A DNA stretch of 64,000 bases from Acidovorax sp. (GTDB taxonomy: Bacteria > Pseudomonadota > Gammaproteobacteria > Burkholderiales > Burkholderiaceae_C): NCBI RefSeq assembly GCF_027492855.1, contig NZ_JAPUDY010000031.1, positions 35,959 to 99,958 of the forward strand, in the 5' to 3' direction. Below, in pieces: positions 1 to 9,050 of this stretch; position 1 is the first letter of the stretch, and every line of letters begins with the position of its first letter. Under the pieces are notes generated by a model. That model saw nothing but the letters and a program-made list of their open reading frames with translations, had not been told where the DNA came from and did not search any database. A program made the translations under genes and the position numbers.

Positions 1-67
1 GGTGTGCCACAAGGCCCGTGGCCAGCAAGGCGGCCAGAACGGCGGCGGGGGCAAAGGGGGTTTTCAT
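1..67 (-). CDS. N-terminus of an exported protein (partial, runs off window start)
   Basis: Only the first 22 codons are inside the window: a short basic start, MKTPF, and then an Ala/Leu-rich hydrophobic stretch typical of a Sec signal peptide. The start is supported by AGGAGA about seven bases upstream (positions 74-79, minus strand). A TATAAT and a Fur-box-like palindrome lie 140-165 bases upstream, so the product is probably made under iron limitation. The function cannot be read from this fragment; a haem or iron acquisition component is an inference from the promoter only. Confidence 0.6.
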   Translation of the reverse strand, partial: MKTPFAPAAVLAALLATGLVAH

Positions 68-205
68 GCGTTGTCTCCTGCGGTGATGGGATGAGCGGGC
101 GGCGCCATGCATCGCAAGGTGCGTGGCTGTCGTGCGCGGTTGGGGCGGCCGTAGGGCCCAGTTGATGGATGGCGGGCTCGGGCGTTCCGGGCACTGGCTG
201 TTGAG

Positions 206-232
206 ATTATACGAATGAGACTGATTTTTATT
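206..232 (-). promoter_or_regulatory. Fur-box-like palindrome overlapping a promoter
   Basis: Positions 214-232 read AATGAGACTGATTTTTATT on the plus strand, close to the classic Fur operator form AATGAGAATnATTCTCATT. On the minus strand a perfect TATAAT lies at 206-211, directly next to the palindrome. The operator would therefore cover the -35/-10 region of a promoter firing toward the exported protein starting at 67. Fur binding is inferred from the match. Confidence 0.6.
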
Positions 233-468
233 CGTTTTATTCAATGTCCGTGCAGGGTATTTGCGCCGGCAGCTTTGTCGGCACGGCCTCGGTCATTGGG
301 TTGTCGGCTGTGGGCTCTCTGGGCGCCTACTGGGTGTGTGACCCATTGCTGCCGACCACTGGTGACGGCAAACGGTCATTCGACGCGCGCCAACTGAACG
401 ACCGGTATCGAGATGGGGTGGCGGACACTCCCTTCAGGCAGCGCACTTAACTTCGCGGGCCCAATGAC

Positions 469-492
469 AATGGGGCCCCGCAGGGCCCCGTT
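469..492 (-). terminator. Hairpin downstream of phoX
   Basis: A stem GGGGCCC / GGGCCCC (472-478 with 483-489) has a four-base loop and is extended by A-T and G-T pairs. It lies about 55 bases past the phoX stop codon. There is no strong U-tract, so it is either a weak intrinsic terminator or a 3' protective hairpin. Confidence 0.4.
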
Positions 493-547
493 GTGATGGT
501 GGTGAGCGGCCGCACTCTAGGGAGGGCGGGCCGCTGGCACGGGGGTT

Positions 548-2500
548 TTAGGCCTTGGCCAAGGTGGGCTGCTTGATGGTGCCCGTGAGGTAGCCTACGG
601 CTGCGCCAGCCTTGTTCTTGTAGTTGGCCTTGATCAGCGGGTCGAGTGTGTCTTTCACCACGCTGTGGATCGAACCCCAGTCACCGGCGTGCTGGAAGTT
701 GCTCATGATGTAGGTCCAGCCGTTGATCTCGTCCACGGCGTGCAGGCCGGTGGATTCGCCGCCTGCGGGGATGGACATCACGCGCGACAGCTGCTTGGTG
801 TCCACGTTGTAGGCCCACAGGAAGTTGTTCACGTGCTGGCTGCTGTCTTCGCCGATGAACAGGGTGCGCATCTTTTCGGAGAACTTCAGGTTGTCCGGGT
901 TGGCGATGGTGTTGGGGTTGGCGGTGTTGCCCAGCGCATCGGCCGTGATGTCTTCGCCAGCCAGCAGGGCCTTGGTGTCCACGGGCATCCACTCGCTGTT
1001 GATGGCGGCGCCAGCCGTGTCCTTCTGGCCGCCGCGCAGGTTCAGGGCCATCACGACACCCGCGTTCAGTGCTTTGGGCACGGAGATGCCGTTGCCAGGC
1101 ACGTTGGCAGCGTGGCCGGCCACCATGGCGCTTTGCACGTTCTGCAGGGCTGAATAGGCAATCTTGTCCTTGGCGTTGACCGTGGTGCCTTCCATCTTGG
1201 TGAAGCCCAGGCTGGCGCCCTGGTAGGCGGCGTAGCGGTGGGTTTCGAGGAAGGCGGCGGCTTTTTCCATGCCGGTGTTGAGCTTGATCCACTCGGTCTT
1301 GCCGTTGACGACGATCTTGGTGTACGAGGCGTCGCTGGGGTCTTTGCTCGTGACGGTCATGATGTCCGTGGGCTTGAGCGTGTCGGCCAGGCTCTCGATC
1401 TCGGCGCTGGTGGCCGATCCCATCTTGATCCAGGTCAGCGGCGCGGCTGCCGTGGCCTTGGGGTCGATGGAGAAACCGCTGCCCACCTTGGCCACATACA
1501 GCGTGCCGGACGACAGGTCTTTTTCCTTGTCGGCCACGAACACGAAGTAGGCACTGTTGGTGGCGTCGTCGCCCATCAGCGCGGTGCGGTTGTCGGGCAT
1601 GACCTGCACCAGCTCGTGCGAGATGCGGCCCATGCAGTAGTGCTTCTTGATGCTGCCCGTGCCGTCGGCGTTCACCGTCACTTCGGGCATGTGGCCGTAG
1701 TGGTATGGGTTGGCCTTGGCTTCGTCGCCATACAGGTTCTTGCTGTAGGCCTTGAACATGGCGTTGCTGGCAATGCCAAAAGCGTCGGGTTCGTACTCTT
1801 CGCTCGACAGGTGGGTGCCCCAGGGCGAGAGGCTGGCGCCGCAGGTGATCCACAGGCCATGCACCTTGGAGGTGTCCACGTTGTGGTATTTCACCAGGCT
1901 GAGCTTGCCGGTGGCAGGGTCTTGGTCGAGCGTGAGCACGGCGATGGGTGAGGGCAGCTTGCCGTACATGTCGGTCTTGCCGTCTTGCGCCGAGGTGGTG
2001 TATTCAAACTGCACCACGGCAAACACGGCCTTGCCCTTGAGGCCGGTGACGGTGGGGTTGGCCACGGTGAGCAGCGAGGTGCCATCGGGGGCGTCCGAAA
2101 AATACTGGCGTTCGCTGCCCGCCACGGTGCTGTCGATGATGGGTTTGTTGTTGATGTCGTAGTAGCCGCCCGACAGTGTCTTGCCGCCTTTGCCGTCCGC
2201 CACCAGGTCGCCTGTTACGAAGAAGGGCTGATAGGCCAATTGGTAGGACTGCACCGAGTCGTCGCTGAGCTTGATGTTGAGCGTGGAGCCCACCGTGGTT
2301 GTGGCCATGGCTGCTGCCGATGCGAGCGTGGGCGCGGCCATCGACGTGAAGCTGGCAGACACGTAGCCGGGGGCAGCATCACTACCGCCGCCGCAGGCGG
2401 ACAGCAGGGCTGCCGACGCGCTGGCGCCGAGCGGAAGCATGGGAACGCCCGCCAGCAGTTGCAGGGCTTTGCGGCGGGTGGGCATCGTCGGGTGGGTCAT
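548..2500 (-). CDS. phoX: PhoX-family alkaline phosphatase (DUF839), Tat-exported lipoprotein-like
   Basis: This 650-residue phosphomonoesterase releases phosphate from organic esters outside the cytoplasm. The N-terminus has a twin-arginine motif (TRRKALQLL, residues 8-16), a hydrophobic stretch and a lipobox-like LSAC near residue 36. It is probably exported folded by Tat, possibly as a lipoprotein. Family motifs visible in order are CGASLSPWGTHLSSEE in the middle, GRISHELV, and a C-terminal GESTGLHAVDE block. PhoX enzymes use Ca and Fe cofactors (family knowledge). The ribosome binding site is weak. A leader of about 100 nt separates the gene from three Pho-box heptamers, which agrees with phosphate-starvation control by PhoB. 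It is a lone gene with a hairpin after its stop. Confidence 0.88.
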   Translation of the reverse strand: MTHPTMPTRRKALQLLAGVPMLPLGASASAALLSACGGGSDAAPGYVSASFTSMAAPTLASAAAMATTTVGSTLNIKLSDDSVQSYQLAYQPFFVTGDLVADGKGGKTLSGGYYDINNKPIIDSTVAGSERQYFSDAPDGTSLLTVANPTVTGLKGKAVFAVVQFEYTTSAQDGKTDMYGKLPSPIAVLTLDQDPATGKLSLVKYHNVDTSKVHGLWITCGASLSPWGTHLSSEEYEPDAFGIASNAMFKAYSKNLYGDEAKANPYHYGHMPEVTVNADGTGSIKKHYCMGRISHELVQVMPDNRTALMGDDATNSAYFVFVADKEKDLSSGTLYVAKVGSGFSIDPKATAAAPLTWIKMGSATSAEIESLADTLKPTDIMTVTSKDPSDASYTKIVVNGKTEWIKLNTGMEKAAAFLETHRYAAYQGASLGFTKMEGTTVNAKDKIAYSALQNVQSAMVAGHAANVPGNGISVPKALNAGVVMALNLRGGQKDTAGAAINSEWMPVDTKALLAGEDITADALGNTANPNTIANPDNLKFSEKMRTLFIGEDSSQHVNNFLWAYNVDTKQLSRVMSIPAGGESTGLHAVDEINGWTYIMSNFQHAGDWGSIHSVVKDTLDPLIKANYKNKAGAAVGYLTGTIKQPTLAKA

Positions 2501-2608
2501 TTTTAGGAGATTTCCAGGTTGGTATGCAAACGGTCAGGAAATGCCCAGGCACCACCGATGCGTCCCTTCGCGGGGCGCAGTGGACGGGGGCATTGTTTCC
2601 AGCCGCCG

Positions 2609-2653
2609 ATGCTAAAAATGCCCCGTGACAGTGGCTTGACGGTTGTGTGACGT
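2609..2653 (-). promoter_or_regulatory. Pho box (three heptamers) with -10 element for phoX
   Basis: Read on the minus strand, three heptamers ACGTCAC, CCGTCAA and CTGTCAC sit exactly 11 bases apart (2653-2647, 2642-2636, 2631-2625), separated by 4-base spacers ACAA and GCCA. The PhoB half-site consensus is CTGTCAT with 11-base periodicity. A TAGCAT hexamer (2614-2609) lies about 10 bases after the last heptamer, where PhoB-activated promoters carry their -10. The transcript would start near 2602 and reach phoX at 2500. Confidence 0.72.
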
Positions 2654-2795
2654 TTGCGTGGCAACCCGGAACGCAAGGCGGGTGAGGCGGTCGAATATGT
2701 CCGTGCCTGCGCCTGCACGCCTGCCGGATGTGCCTGCGGGAGATGTCCGCCTGATGGGGCAGGGCCCGCGTGATTTCTCGCGGGCGGGGGGTGGG

Positions 2796-3599
2796 TCAGT
2801 AGGTGCTGCTGCCGGGCGGGCCGGCGGGCTCAGGGATCGGTGCAGAGGGCGTGGTGCTGCCGGGCGCCGGATAGCCCATCTGCCCGCGCCCATCCTTGAC
2901 ACCCTTGCGCCCTGCAATCTGCCAGGCCGTGCGCTGGTCTATCAGGCCCGCCAGAAACTCCAGCTCTTCGTCGGTGTGGTTGATGGCGCCCGCCGGGGTC
3001 AACAGGCGCCCGTTGCGCGGAGCGGTTTCGACCCAGAAAGCTTGGTGGTAGGACGCCTGGCTGAGCAAAGTCTCATTGCCAGCCGCCAGCGCCACCGTGC
3101 CGTAGCAGTTGCACAGGTAGCCGCGCTGGTCCTGGTCGGCAAACACTTCGGCATACACCCCCGTGCCGCGAATGCCTGCGGTGGCGGTGGGCAAGATGAT
3201 CTGGCGGTCTGAGCCGCGCCCCCACACGCTGGCCACCGCGCCGCTCAGCACGCGCAGTACCTTGGCGGCGGTGGGGGTGTCGCTCTCCAGCGCCACGCGC
3301 GAGTTTTGCCGCACCATGAAGGCGCTGTTGCCCACGGTGAAAACGGCGGTCGAGCCGGGGCCGGTCTCGATGCGGTCGTTGGCGGTGATGGTGTGCTGGG
3401 CGGTCAGGGGCTCGCCATTGCGCAGAACGTCGCCACGCAGCTCCACAACGCCGCTGCGCCCCTGCGCGTGGGCGGCGACCCAGCCGCCGGATGCCATCCA
3501 CAACGCGGCGGCCTGGATGAGGCTGCGCCGCTGGAACCAGGCCAGCTCTTCTTCAGAGCGGCCCAGGCGTTGAAGCGGGGGGTGGTGGTGGCTCGTCAT
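2796..3599 (-). CDS. FecR-domain protein, exported
   Basis: The 267-residue protein starts at an ATG with a strong AGGAGG eight bases upstream. A farther upstream in-frame ATG at 3650 is rejected for lack of such a site. The N-terminus has QRRSLIQAAALWMASG, a Tat-like or Sec signal, ending near AHA. A FecR fold follows: VELRGDVLRNGEPL, ITANDRIETGPGS, AVFTVGNSAFMVRQNS, then the typical TATAGIRGTGVYAEV. The C-terminus is Pro/Gly-rich. Free-standing FecR proteins of this kind are usually periplasmic and of unknown role; iron signalling should not be assumed without a FecI partner, and none is adjacent. It overlaps the upstream BPSS1780 gene by 47 bases, suggesting translational coupling. Confidence 0.75.
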   Translation of the reverse strand: MTSHHHPPLQRLGRSEEELAWFQRRSLIQAAALWMASGGWVAAHAQGRSGVVELRGDVLRNGEPLTAQHTITANDRIETGPGSTAVFTVGNSAFMVRQNSRVALESDTPTAAKVLRVLSGAVASVWGRGSDRQIILPTATAGIRGTGVYAEVFADQDQRGYLCNCYGTVALAAGNETLLSQASYHQAFWVETAPRNGRLLTPAGAINHTDEELEFLAGLIDQRTAWQIAGRKGVKDGRGQMGYPAPGSTTPSAPIPEPAGPPGSSTY

Positions 3600-4404
3600 G
3601 GGGTTCCTCCTGGTGCACGGGGGTCGCGGATGGGGGCTCGAAGCAGTCACGGAAGGTGAACACCACCGACGTGAAGAACATGGCCGCCATCATCATGACC
3701 GCCCCCACCATGATGCCACCGGCCGCCGATCCGCCAAGCCCCGCCAGTGCCAGCAGTGCCGACACCACGCTCACCACCAGCGCACCGAGCAAAAACACCC
3801 CCAGCCAGCCCAGCCCATAGACCAGGAAGGCGCCAAAGTTGCGCGCGCAGGCCACGATGCTGAAGAACAGCGCCTTGACCGGCGGCACGCCGTGCCAATG
3901 CACCAGCCCCGGCGCATGCCAGAACAGCAGCGACAGCGGCAGGTACAGCACCATCGACAGCCACATGGCGCGCTGGAAGGCAGGGACCTCTGCCACCTCC
4001 TTGGTCAGCGGGGCGCCGCCCAGGTACACCTGCGCAAACTGCCCGCCGTCGATCAGGGCCGACAGACCCATGATGCCGAGAAAACCCACGGCGTACAGCG
4101 CGCCCAGCACCAGCATGTCGCGCAGGCGTTGCTGCCCGGTGCGAAACGCCACCAGCAGCAGGGCGGGGGTGGGAAACCGCCCCTGCGATGCCTGGGCCGC
4201 AGCCACCATCATCGCCAGGGTGGCCGACGGCAGCAGCGCCAGCGCAATGGCGGGGCCCACCAGCGGGACCACGCTGGCCAGCGACATGGCGGCCATGGTC
4301 ATGAAGAACAGCGCTGCCAGCGCCAGAGGCTGCCGCCAGAACGCCCGGACGCCGAGCTTGACCCAGGTCATGCCGGTGCGGGCGGGGACGATATGGAGTT
4401 TCAT
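3553..4404 (-). CDS. BPSS1780-family inner-membrane protein
   Basis: This 283-residue polytopic membrane protein begins MKLHIVPARTGMTWVKLGVRAFWRQPL, the characteristic start of the BPSS1780 family, which is common in Burkholderiales. About six to seven hydrophobic segments follow, and the tail is Pro/Glu-rich and cytoplasmic-looking. Biochemical function is unknown. Its last 47 bases overlap the start of the FecR-domain gene and contain that gene's Shine-Dalgarno sequence. It follows thrB on the same strand with a gap of about 160 bases. Confidence 0.72.
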   Translation of the reverse strand: MKLHIVPARTGMTWVKLGVRAFWRQPLALAALFFMTMAAMSLASVVPLVGPAIALALLPSATLAMMVAAAQASQGRFPTPALLLVAFRTGQQRLRDMLVLGALYAVGFLGIMGLSALIDGGQFAQVYLGGAPLTKEVAEVPAFQRAMWLSMVLYLPLSLLFWHAPGLVHWHGVPPVKALFFSIVACARNFGAFLVYGLGWLGVFLLGALVVSVVSALLALAGLGGSAAGGIMVGAVMMMAAMFFTSVVFTFRDCFEPPSATPVHQEEPHDEPPPPPASTPGPL

Positions 4405-4565
4405 GAATGCGTTGGAGAGGAAAAGGGGGCCTGCGCCTGCGCATGGCCTTCCAAAGATAGGCCATGGAAAGGCCAGGCCCGGCGACGCCAGGCCATCGAA
4501 TTTACCGCAGTGGCCCTATCCCGCCGCCGCGCAGGGCGTAAACGGGTCTTTTTCAGGCCCTGCGA

Positions 4566-5519
4566 TCACCGGGCGTGCACGGGGTGTGCAATCCGCCCCT
4601 GCAGCACGCGCTCGAAGTGTGTGGGGTCGTGCGGCGTGAGCATGGAGGCCTCGCGCGGCAGGTGGTAGTCCCACAGGCGCGAGATCCAGAATCGCAGCGC
4701 GCCCGCGCGCAGCATGGCGGGCAGCAGTTCGCGCTCGGCGCCGGTGAGCGGGCGCACGGCCTGGTAGGCGTCGAGCATGCGGGTGGCGCGTTCGGCATCG
4801 TGGGTGCCTTGGCCCAAGTCAATGCACCAGTCGTTCAGGCACACGGCCAGGTCGAACAGCCAGGTGTCCACGCCTGCAAAGTAGAAGTCGAAGAAGCCTG
4901 TGAGTTCTTCGCCGTCGAACATCACGTTATCGCGGAACAGGTCGGCATGCACGGGGCCGCGCGGCAGGGCCGTGTAGGCAGAGCTTGCGGCCACATGGTT
5001 CTGGTAGGCCAGCTCGGACCGCAGCAGGGCCGACTGCGCTGCGCTGAGGTGCGGCAGCACCACGGGCACGGTCTCGTTCCACCACGGCAAGGCCCGCAGG
5101 TTGGGCTGGCGGCGGTCGAAGTCGCGGCCCGCCAGGTGCATGCGCGCCAGCATGGTGCCCACGGCCGCGCAGTGTGCGCCCTGGGGGGCAAGCTGGCTTT
5201 TGCCGCGCAGCTTGTTCACCACGGCGGCCGGTTTGCCACACACGGTGTGCAGGATGTCGCCGCTTTTGTCGGCCTGCGGGTCGGGCACGGGCACGCCGCC
5301 GTGCGCCAGGTGCTTCATCAGGTACAGGTAAAACGGCAACTGCTCGGCGGTGAGGCGCTCGAACAGCGTGAGCACGAATTCGCCCTGGTCGCTGGTGAGA
5401 AAGTAGTTGGTGTTCTCGATCCCGCCCTCGATGCCGCGCAGCTCCACCAGCTCACCCAGTTGCAAACGGCGCAGTAGCTCGCGCGCCTCGGAATTGGAGA
5501 CTTCGGTAAAGACGGCCAT
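4566..5519 (-). CDS. thrB: homoserine kinase, APH-fold type
   Basis: The enzyme phosphorylates homoserine to O-phosphohomoserine in threonine synthesis. The 317-residue protein starts [16 protein letters not shown] and has the aminoglycoside-phosphotransferase fold, unlike the GHMP-type ThrB of enterics. Visible motifs are [13 protein letters not shown] (P-loop-like), FVLTLFERL with Glu/Phe near the conserved Lys region, the catalytic [14 protein letters not shown] (Brenner motif HxDLxxxN) and FFDFYFAG (Mg-binding Asp). The start at 5519 fits the family N-terminus; the in-frame extension to 5615 looks non-coding. No clear Shine-Dalgarno is seen. It lies beside the DUF2782-like gene and polA, the same order as in Pseudomonas. 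Confidence 0.9.
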   Translation of the reverse strand: MAVFTEVSNSEARELLRRLQLGELVELRGIEGGIENTNYFLTSDQGEFVLTLFERLTAEQLPFYLYLMKHLAHGGVPVPDPQADKSGDILHTVCGKPAAVVNKLRGKSQLAPQGAHCAAVGTMLARMHLAGRDFDRRQPNLRALPWWNETVPVVLPHLSAAQSALLRSELAYQNHVAASSAYTALPRGPVHADLFRDNVMFDGEELTGFFDFYFAGVDTWLFDLAVCLNDWCIDLGQGTHDAERATRMLDAYQAVRPLTGAERELLPAMLRAGALRFWISRLWDYHLPREASMLTPHDPTHFERVLQGRIAHPVHAR

Positions 5520-5623
5520 CGCTAGGAAGGGAAAAAGAAGGGAGGAAAGAGGGAGAAAGATGTGCGGGTGCAACAAGGCGCGGCCCCGCCGCGTGCCGCG
5601 GCAGGTGCGCCGCAACCCTGGGC

Positions 5624-5983
5624 TTAGAACTTCAGCACGTTCCAGACACGGGGCGCCGTGGTGGTTTCGGCGCCGCTGTTGCTGCCTGCGCGGCTGCGGG
5701 CGCCGTCGGGCGACTGCACCTCGTAGCTGGGCATGTTGCCCGCCTTGGGCTGCACGGAAATGTTCTGGGTCTGGCCGCCGACGCGCAGCTCATCCACCCG
5801 GCTGCCCGCGTCTTCGATCTGGATGCGCTCGGTGCGCTGGTTGGTGCGCCCCGGAGGTTGCTCTTGATTTGAGAGCGCCTCGCGCTTGTCTGTAGCGCCC
5901 TGGGGGGCGTTTTGGCTTGAAGTTTGGGCAAAGACGGTGCCGCAGGCCATGCCCAGCAGCAAAAGGAGGTGAACAGCGCGCAT
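5624..5983 (-). CDS. small exported protein, DUF2782-like
   Basis: The 119-residue protein has a clear signal peptide ([20 protein letters not shown]) and a short mature domain, [25 protein letters not shown] then [11 protein letters not shown], ending RVWNVLKF. This pattern resembles DUF2782, whose genes sit between polA and thrB in Pseudomonas; here it also lies between divergent polA and thrB. Assignment rests on synteny plus weak sequence resemblance. The function is unknown; it is probably periplasmic. Confidence 0.6.
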   Translation of the reverse strand: MRAVHLLLLLGMACGTVFAQTSSQNAPQGATDKREALSNQEQPPGRTNQRTERIQIEDAGSRVDELRVGGQTQNISVQPKAGNMPSYEVQSPDGARSRAGSNSGAETTTAPRVWNVLKF

Positions 5984-6036
5984 CGGGCGATTGTAGAGCG
6001 CCGCCTGGGTGGGGCGGGGCCGGGCACAATCGCTGC

Positions 6037-8835
6037 ATGAGCAACAAAAAGACCCTGGTGCTGGTGGACGGCTCCAGCTACCTCTACCGCGCCTTTCACG
6101 CCATGCCCGACCTGCGGGCCGTGCCGGGCGACCCGACCAGTGCCGCCACGGGCGCCATCCGGGGCATGATCAACATGATGCAGGCGCTGCGCAAAGAGGT
6201 GCATGCCGACTACGCAGTGTGCGTGTTCGACGCCTCGGGCCCCACCTTTCGCGATGTCTTGTACACCGAATACAAGGCCACGCGCTCGCCCATGCCCGAC
6301 GACCTGCGCAGCCAGATCGAGCCCATCCACGAGGTGGTGGACCTGCTGGGCTGGAAGGTGGTGGCCGTGCCCGGCGTGGAGGCCGACGATGTGATCGCCA
6401 CCTTGGCCAACGTGGCGGCCACACAGGGCATTGAGGTCATTGTGTCGAGTGGCGACAAAGATTTGAGCCAGCTGGTGAACGAGCACATCACCATCATCGA
6501 CACCATGAGCGGCAAGCGCCGCGACGTGGCGGGCGTGACGGCGGAGTTTGGCGTGCCACCCACGCTGATGGTGGACTACCAGGCGCTGGTGGGCGACACC
6601 GTGGACAACGTGCCCGGCGTTTCCAAGGTGGGGCCCAAGACGGCCGCCAAGTGGCTGGAAGAATATGGCTCGCTCGACAGCTTGATTGCCAATGCCGACG
6701 CCATCAAAGGCGTGGCGGGCAACAACCTGCGCGAGGCGATCGCCAGTGGTCAGCTGGCATTGAGCCGTCAGCTGGTCACCATGAAGACCGATTGCGCGCT
6801 GGCCGACTACATCCCCGGTTTGCCCGCGTTTGACGACATCACGCTGGACGCGCCGGACAGCGCCGGCTTGCTGCCGTTTTACGAAAAGTATGGCTTCAAG
6901 GGCCTGGCCAGCGCGATCAAGGGTGCTGCAGCCCCGGCCACAGCGGCCCCCACCGTGGCCATGCCCGGCCAAAGCGGCGATTTGTTTGCCGACCATTCCG
7001 CCAGCACCGTGGCCGAAGAGGCCCAGCACCGCACCGTGGTGTACGACACCATCCTGAACTGGACGGACTTTGACCAGTGGCTGGAACGCCTGCACAAAGC
7101 CCCGCTCGCGGCGATCGACACCGAAACCGACTCGCTCGACGAAATGCGCGCGCAAATCGTCGGCATCTCTTTCAGCGTGCAACCCGGCGAGGCCGCCTAT
7201 ATCCCGCTGCGCCACGAGGGTCCAGACGCGCCTGCGCAATTGCCCATCGACGAAGTGCTGGCCCGCCTCAAGCCCTGGCTGGAGAACGCCAAGCACCACA
7301 AGCTGGGCCAGCACATCAAATACGACCGCCATGTGTTCGCCAACCATGGCATTGAGGTGCACGGCTACACACACGACACCATGCTGCAAAGCTACGTGCT
7401 CGAAGTGCACAAACCCCACAACCTGACCAGCCTGGCCGAGCGCCACACGGGCCGCAAAGGCATCACCTACGAAGACCTGTGCGGCAAGGGCGCGCACCAG
7501 ATCCCGTTTGCCCAGGTGCCGGTGGACAAGGCCGCCGCCTATTCGTGCGAAGACTCCGACCAGACCCTGGACGTGCACAACGCGCTGTGGCCGCTGCTGC
7601 AGGCCGACGACAAGCTGCGCTACATCTACGAGCTGGAGATGAAGAGCAGCGAGGCCCTGTACCGCATCGAGCGCAACGGCGTGCTGATTGACGCGCCCAC
7701 GCTGGCCAACCAGAGCCATGAGCTGGGCCAGCGCATCCTGCAGCTCGAAACCGAGGCCTATGAGATTGCAGGCCAGCCCTTCAACCTGAACAGCCCCAAG
7801 CAACTGGGCGAAATCTTCTTCGACAAGCTGGGTATGCCGGTTGTGAAGAAGACCGCCACCGGCGCGCGCAGCACCGACGAAGAAGTGCTTGAAAAACTGG
7901 CCGAAGACTACCCTCTGCCCGCCAAGCTGCTGGAGCACCGGGGCCTCGTCAAGCTCAAGGGCACCTACACCGACAAGCTGGCCCAACTGGCCCTGCCACG
8001 CACCGGCCGCGTGCACACCCACTACGCACAGGCCGTGGCCGTCACCGGGCGCTTGTCGAGCAACGACCCCAACCTGCAGAACATCCCCATCCGCACCCCC
8101 GAAGGCCGCCGTGTGCGCGAGGCCTTCGTGGCCCCCGCAGGCCGCGTGATCGCCAGCGCCGACTACTCACAGATCGAGCTGCGCATCATGGCGCACCTGA
8201 GCGGCGACCACTCGCTGCTGCACGCCTTCCACGCCGGCCTGGACGTGCACCGCGCCACCGCCGCCGAAGTGTTTGGCGTGGAGGTAGACCAGGTCACCAG
8301 CGAGCAGCGCCGCTACGCCAAGGTCATCAACTTTGGCCTCATCTACGGCATGAGCAGCTTCGGCCTGGCGAAGAATTTAGGCATTGAAACCAAAGCCGCA
8401 GCCGCCTACATCGACAAATACTTCCAGCGCTACCCTGGCGTGAAGCAGTACATGGACGAGACCAAGGCTGCAGCCAAGTCCATGGGCTATGTCGAAACCG
8501 TGTTCGGCCGCCGCCTGTACCTGCCCGAAATCAACTCCCCCAACGGCCCCCGCCGCGCCGGCGCCGAGCGCGCCGCCATCAACGCCCCCATGCAGGGCAC
8601 GGCGGCGGATTTGATCAAGCTGGCGATGGTGGCCGTGCAGAAAGAGCTGGACGCACACAAGCCCGGCATCCAGATGATCATGCAGGTGCACGACGAACTG
8701 GTGTTTGAGCTGCCCGAGGGCGAGGTGGATTGGCTCAAGAGCCATGTCCCTCGCTTGATGGCTGATGTGGCTGCACTCAAGGTGCCGCTGCTGGCCGAGG
8801 TGGGTGTGGGGCCGAACTGGGACAAGGCGCACTGA
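6037..8835 (+). CDS. polA: DNA polymerase I
   Basis: This 932-residue enzyme is the gap-filling and Okazaki-fragment polymerase. Three domains are present. The 5'-3' exonuclease (residues 1-290) has LVDGSSYLYRAFHA, GVEADDVIATLA and GDTVDNVPGVSKVGPKTA. The 3'-5' proofreading domain (about 330-520) has the DTE pair intact in AIDTETDSLDE (D361, E363). The polymerase domain (about 560-932) has SADYSQIELR (D709), RRYAKVINFGLIYGMS and QVHDELVFELPE (D886). The start MSNKKTLVLVDGSS matches the family; a longer in-frame reading from 5917 would run into the divergent small gene's promoter. It is divergent from the DUF2782-like gene. Confidence 0.96.
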   Translation: MSNKKTLVLVDGSSYLYRAFHAMPDLRAVPGDPTSAATGAIRGMINMMQALRKEVHADYAVCVFDASGPTFRDVLYTEYKATRSPMPDDLRSQIEPIHEVVDLLGWKVVAVPGVEADDVIATLANVAATQGIEVIVSSGDKDLSQLVNEHITIIDTMSGKRRDVAGVTAEFGVPPTLMVDYQALVGDTVDNVPGVSKVGPKTAAKWLEEYGSLDSLIANADAIKGVAGNNLREAIASGQLALSRQLVTMKTDCALADYIPGLPAFDDITLDAPDSAGLLPFYEKYGFKGLASAIKGAAAPATAAPTVAMPGQSGDLFADHSASTVAEEAQHRTVVYDTILNWTDFDQWLERLHKAPLAAIDTETDSLDEMRAQIVGISFSVQPGEAAYIPLRHEGPDAPAQLPIDEVLARLKPWLENAKHHKLGQHIKYDRHVFANHGIEVHGYTHDTMLQSYVLEVHKPHNLTSLAERHTGRKGITYEDLCGKGAHQIPFAQVPVDKAAAYSCEDSDQTLDVHNALWPLLQADDKLRYIYELEMKSSEALYRIERNGVLIDAPTLANQSHELGQRILQLETEAYEIAGQPFNLNSPKQLGEIFFDKLGMPVVKKTATGARSTDEEVLEKLAEDYPLPAKLLEHRGLVKLKGTYTDKLAQLALPRTGRVHTHYAQAVAVTGRLSSNDPNLQNIPIRTPEGRRVREAFVAPAGRVIASADYSQIELRIMAHLSGDHSLLHAFHAGLDVHRATAAEVFGVEVDQVTSEQRRYAKVINFGLIYGMSSFGLAKNLGIETKAAAAYIDKYFQRYPGVKQYMDETKAAAKSMGYVETVFGRRLYLPEINSPNGPRRAGAERAAINAPMQGTAADLIKLAMVAVQKELDAHKPGIQMIMQVHDELVFELPEGEVDWLKSHVPRLMADVAALKVPLLAEVGVGPNWDKAH

Positions 8836-8935
8836 TGTGAGGTGCACGCGTTGTCTGGGGTTTTTGTGCCCTATTTTTGAAGAGTTTTTTAACTGATGAG
8901 CGGTTTACTTCAGACATCACGTTCCTTCCCTTCAA

Positions 8936-9009
8936 CCGTTCGGGCTGAGCTTGTCGAAGCCTCGCACGCTCCGAGCAAGCCCTGGCTTCGACGGGCTCAG
9001 CCCGAATGG
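8936..9009. repeat. REP-like palindrome (CCGTTCGGGCTGAGC family)
   Basis: The left arm CCGTTCGGGCTGAGCTTGTC (8936-8955) continues into GAAGC. The right arm is its reverse complement, GGCTTCGACGGGCTCAGCCC at 8984-9003, followed by GAATGG. They form a long hairpin with a loop of about 25 bases in the polA-azlC gap. The same arms recur at 13083, 24039/24822, 51454 and 57887. Confidence 0.8.
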
Positions 9010-9050
9010 ATGGTGGGGTATCTGAGGTCTGTAGAAAATCAGATGTTTTA

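Noticed and set aside
2765-2784. Intrinsic terminator after the FecR-domain gene
   Set aside because: CCCGCG / CGCGGG pairs with an 8-base loop, but there is no U-tract and the stem is short; too weak to list as a feature.
2796-3599. FecR-domain protein as an iron-citrate type anti-sigma regulator
   Set aside because: No FecI-type sigma factor or TonB receptor is adjacent, and the sequence looks like the free-standing exported FecR class.
5632-8022. 796-codon open frame antisense to polA
   Set aside because: It mirrors the strongly GC3-biased polA frame and runs through the signal-peptide gene in another frame. Its translation is Gly/His/Val/Ala-rich shadow sequence with no domain.
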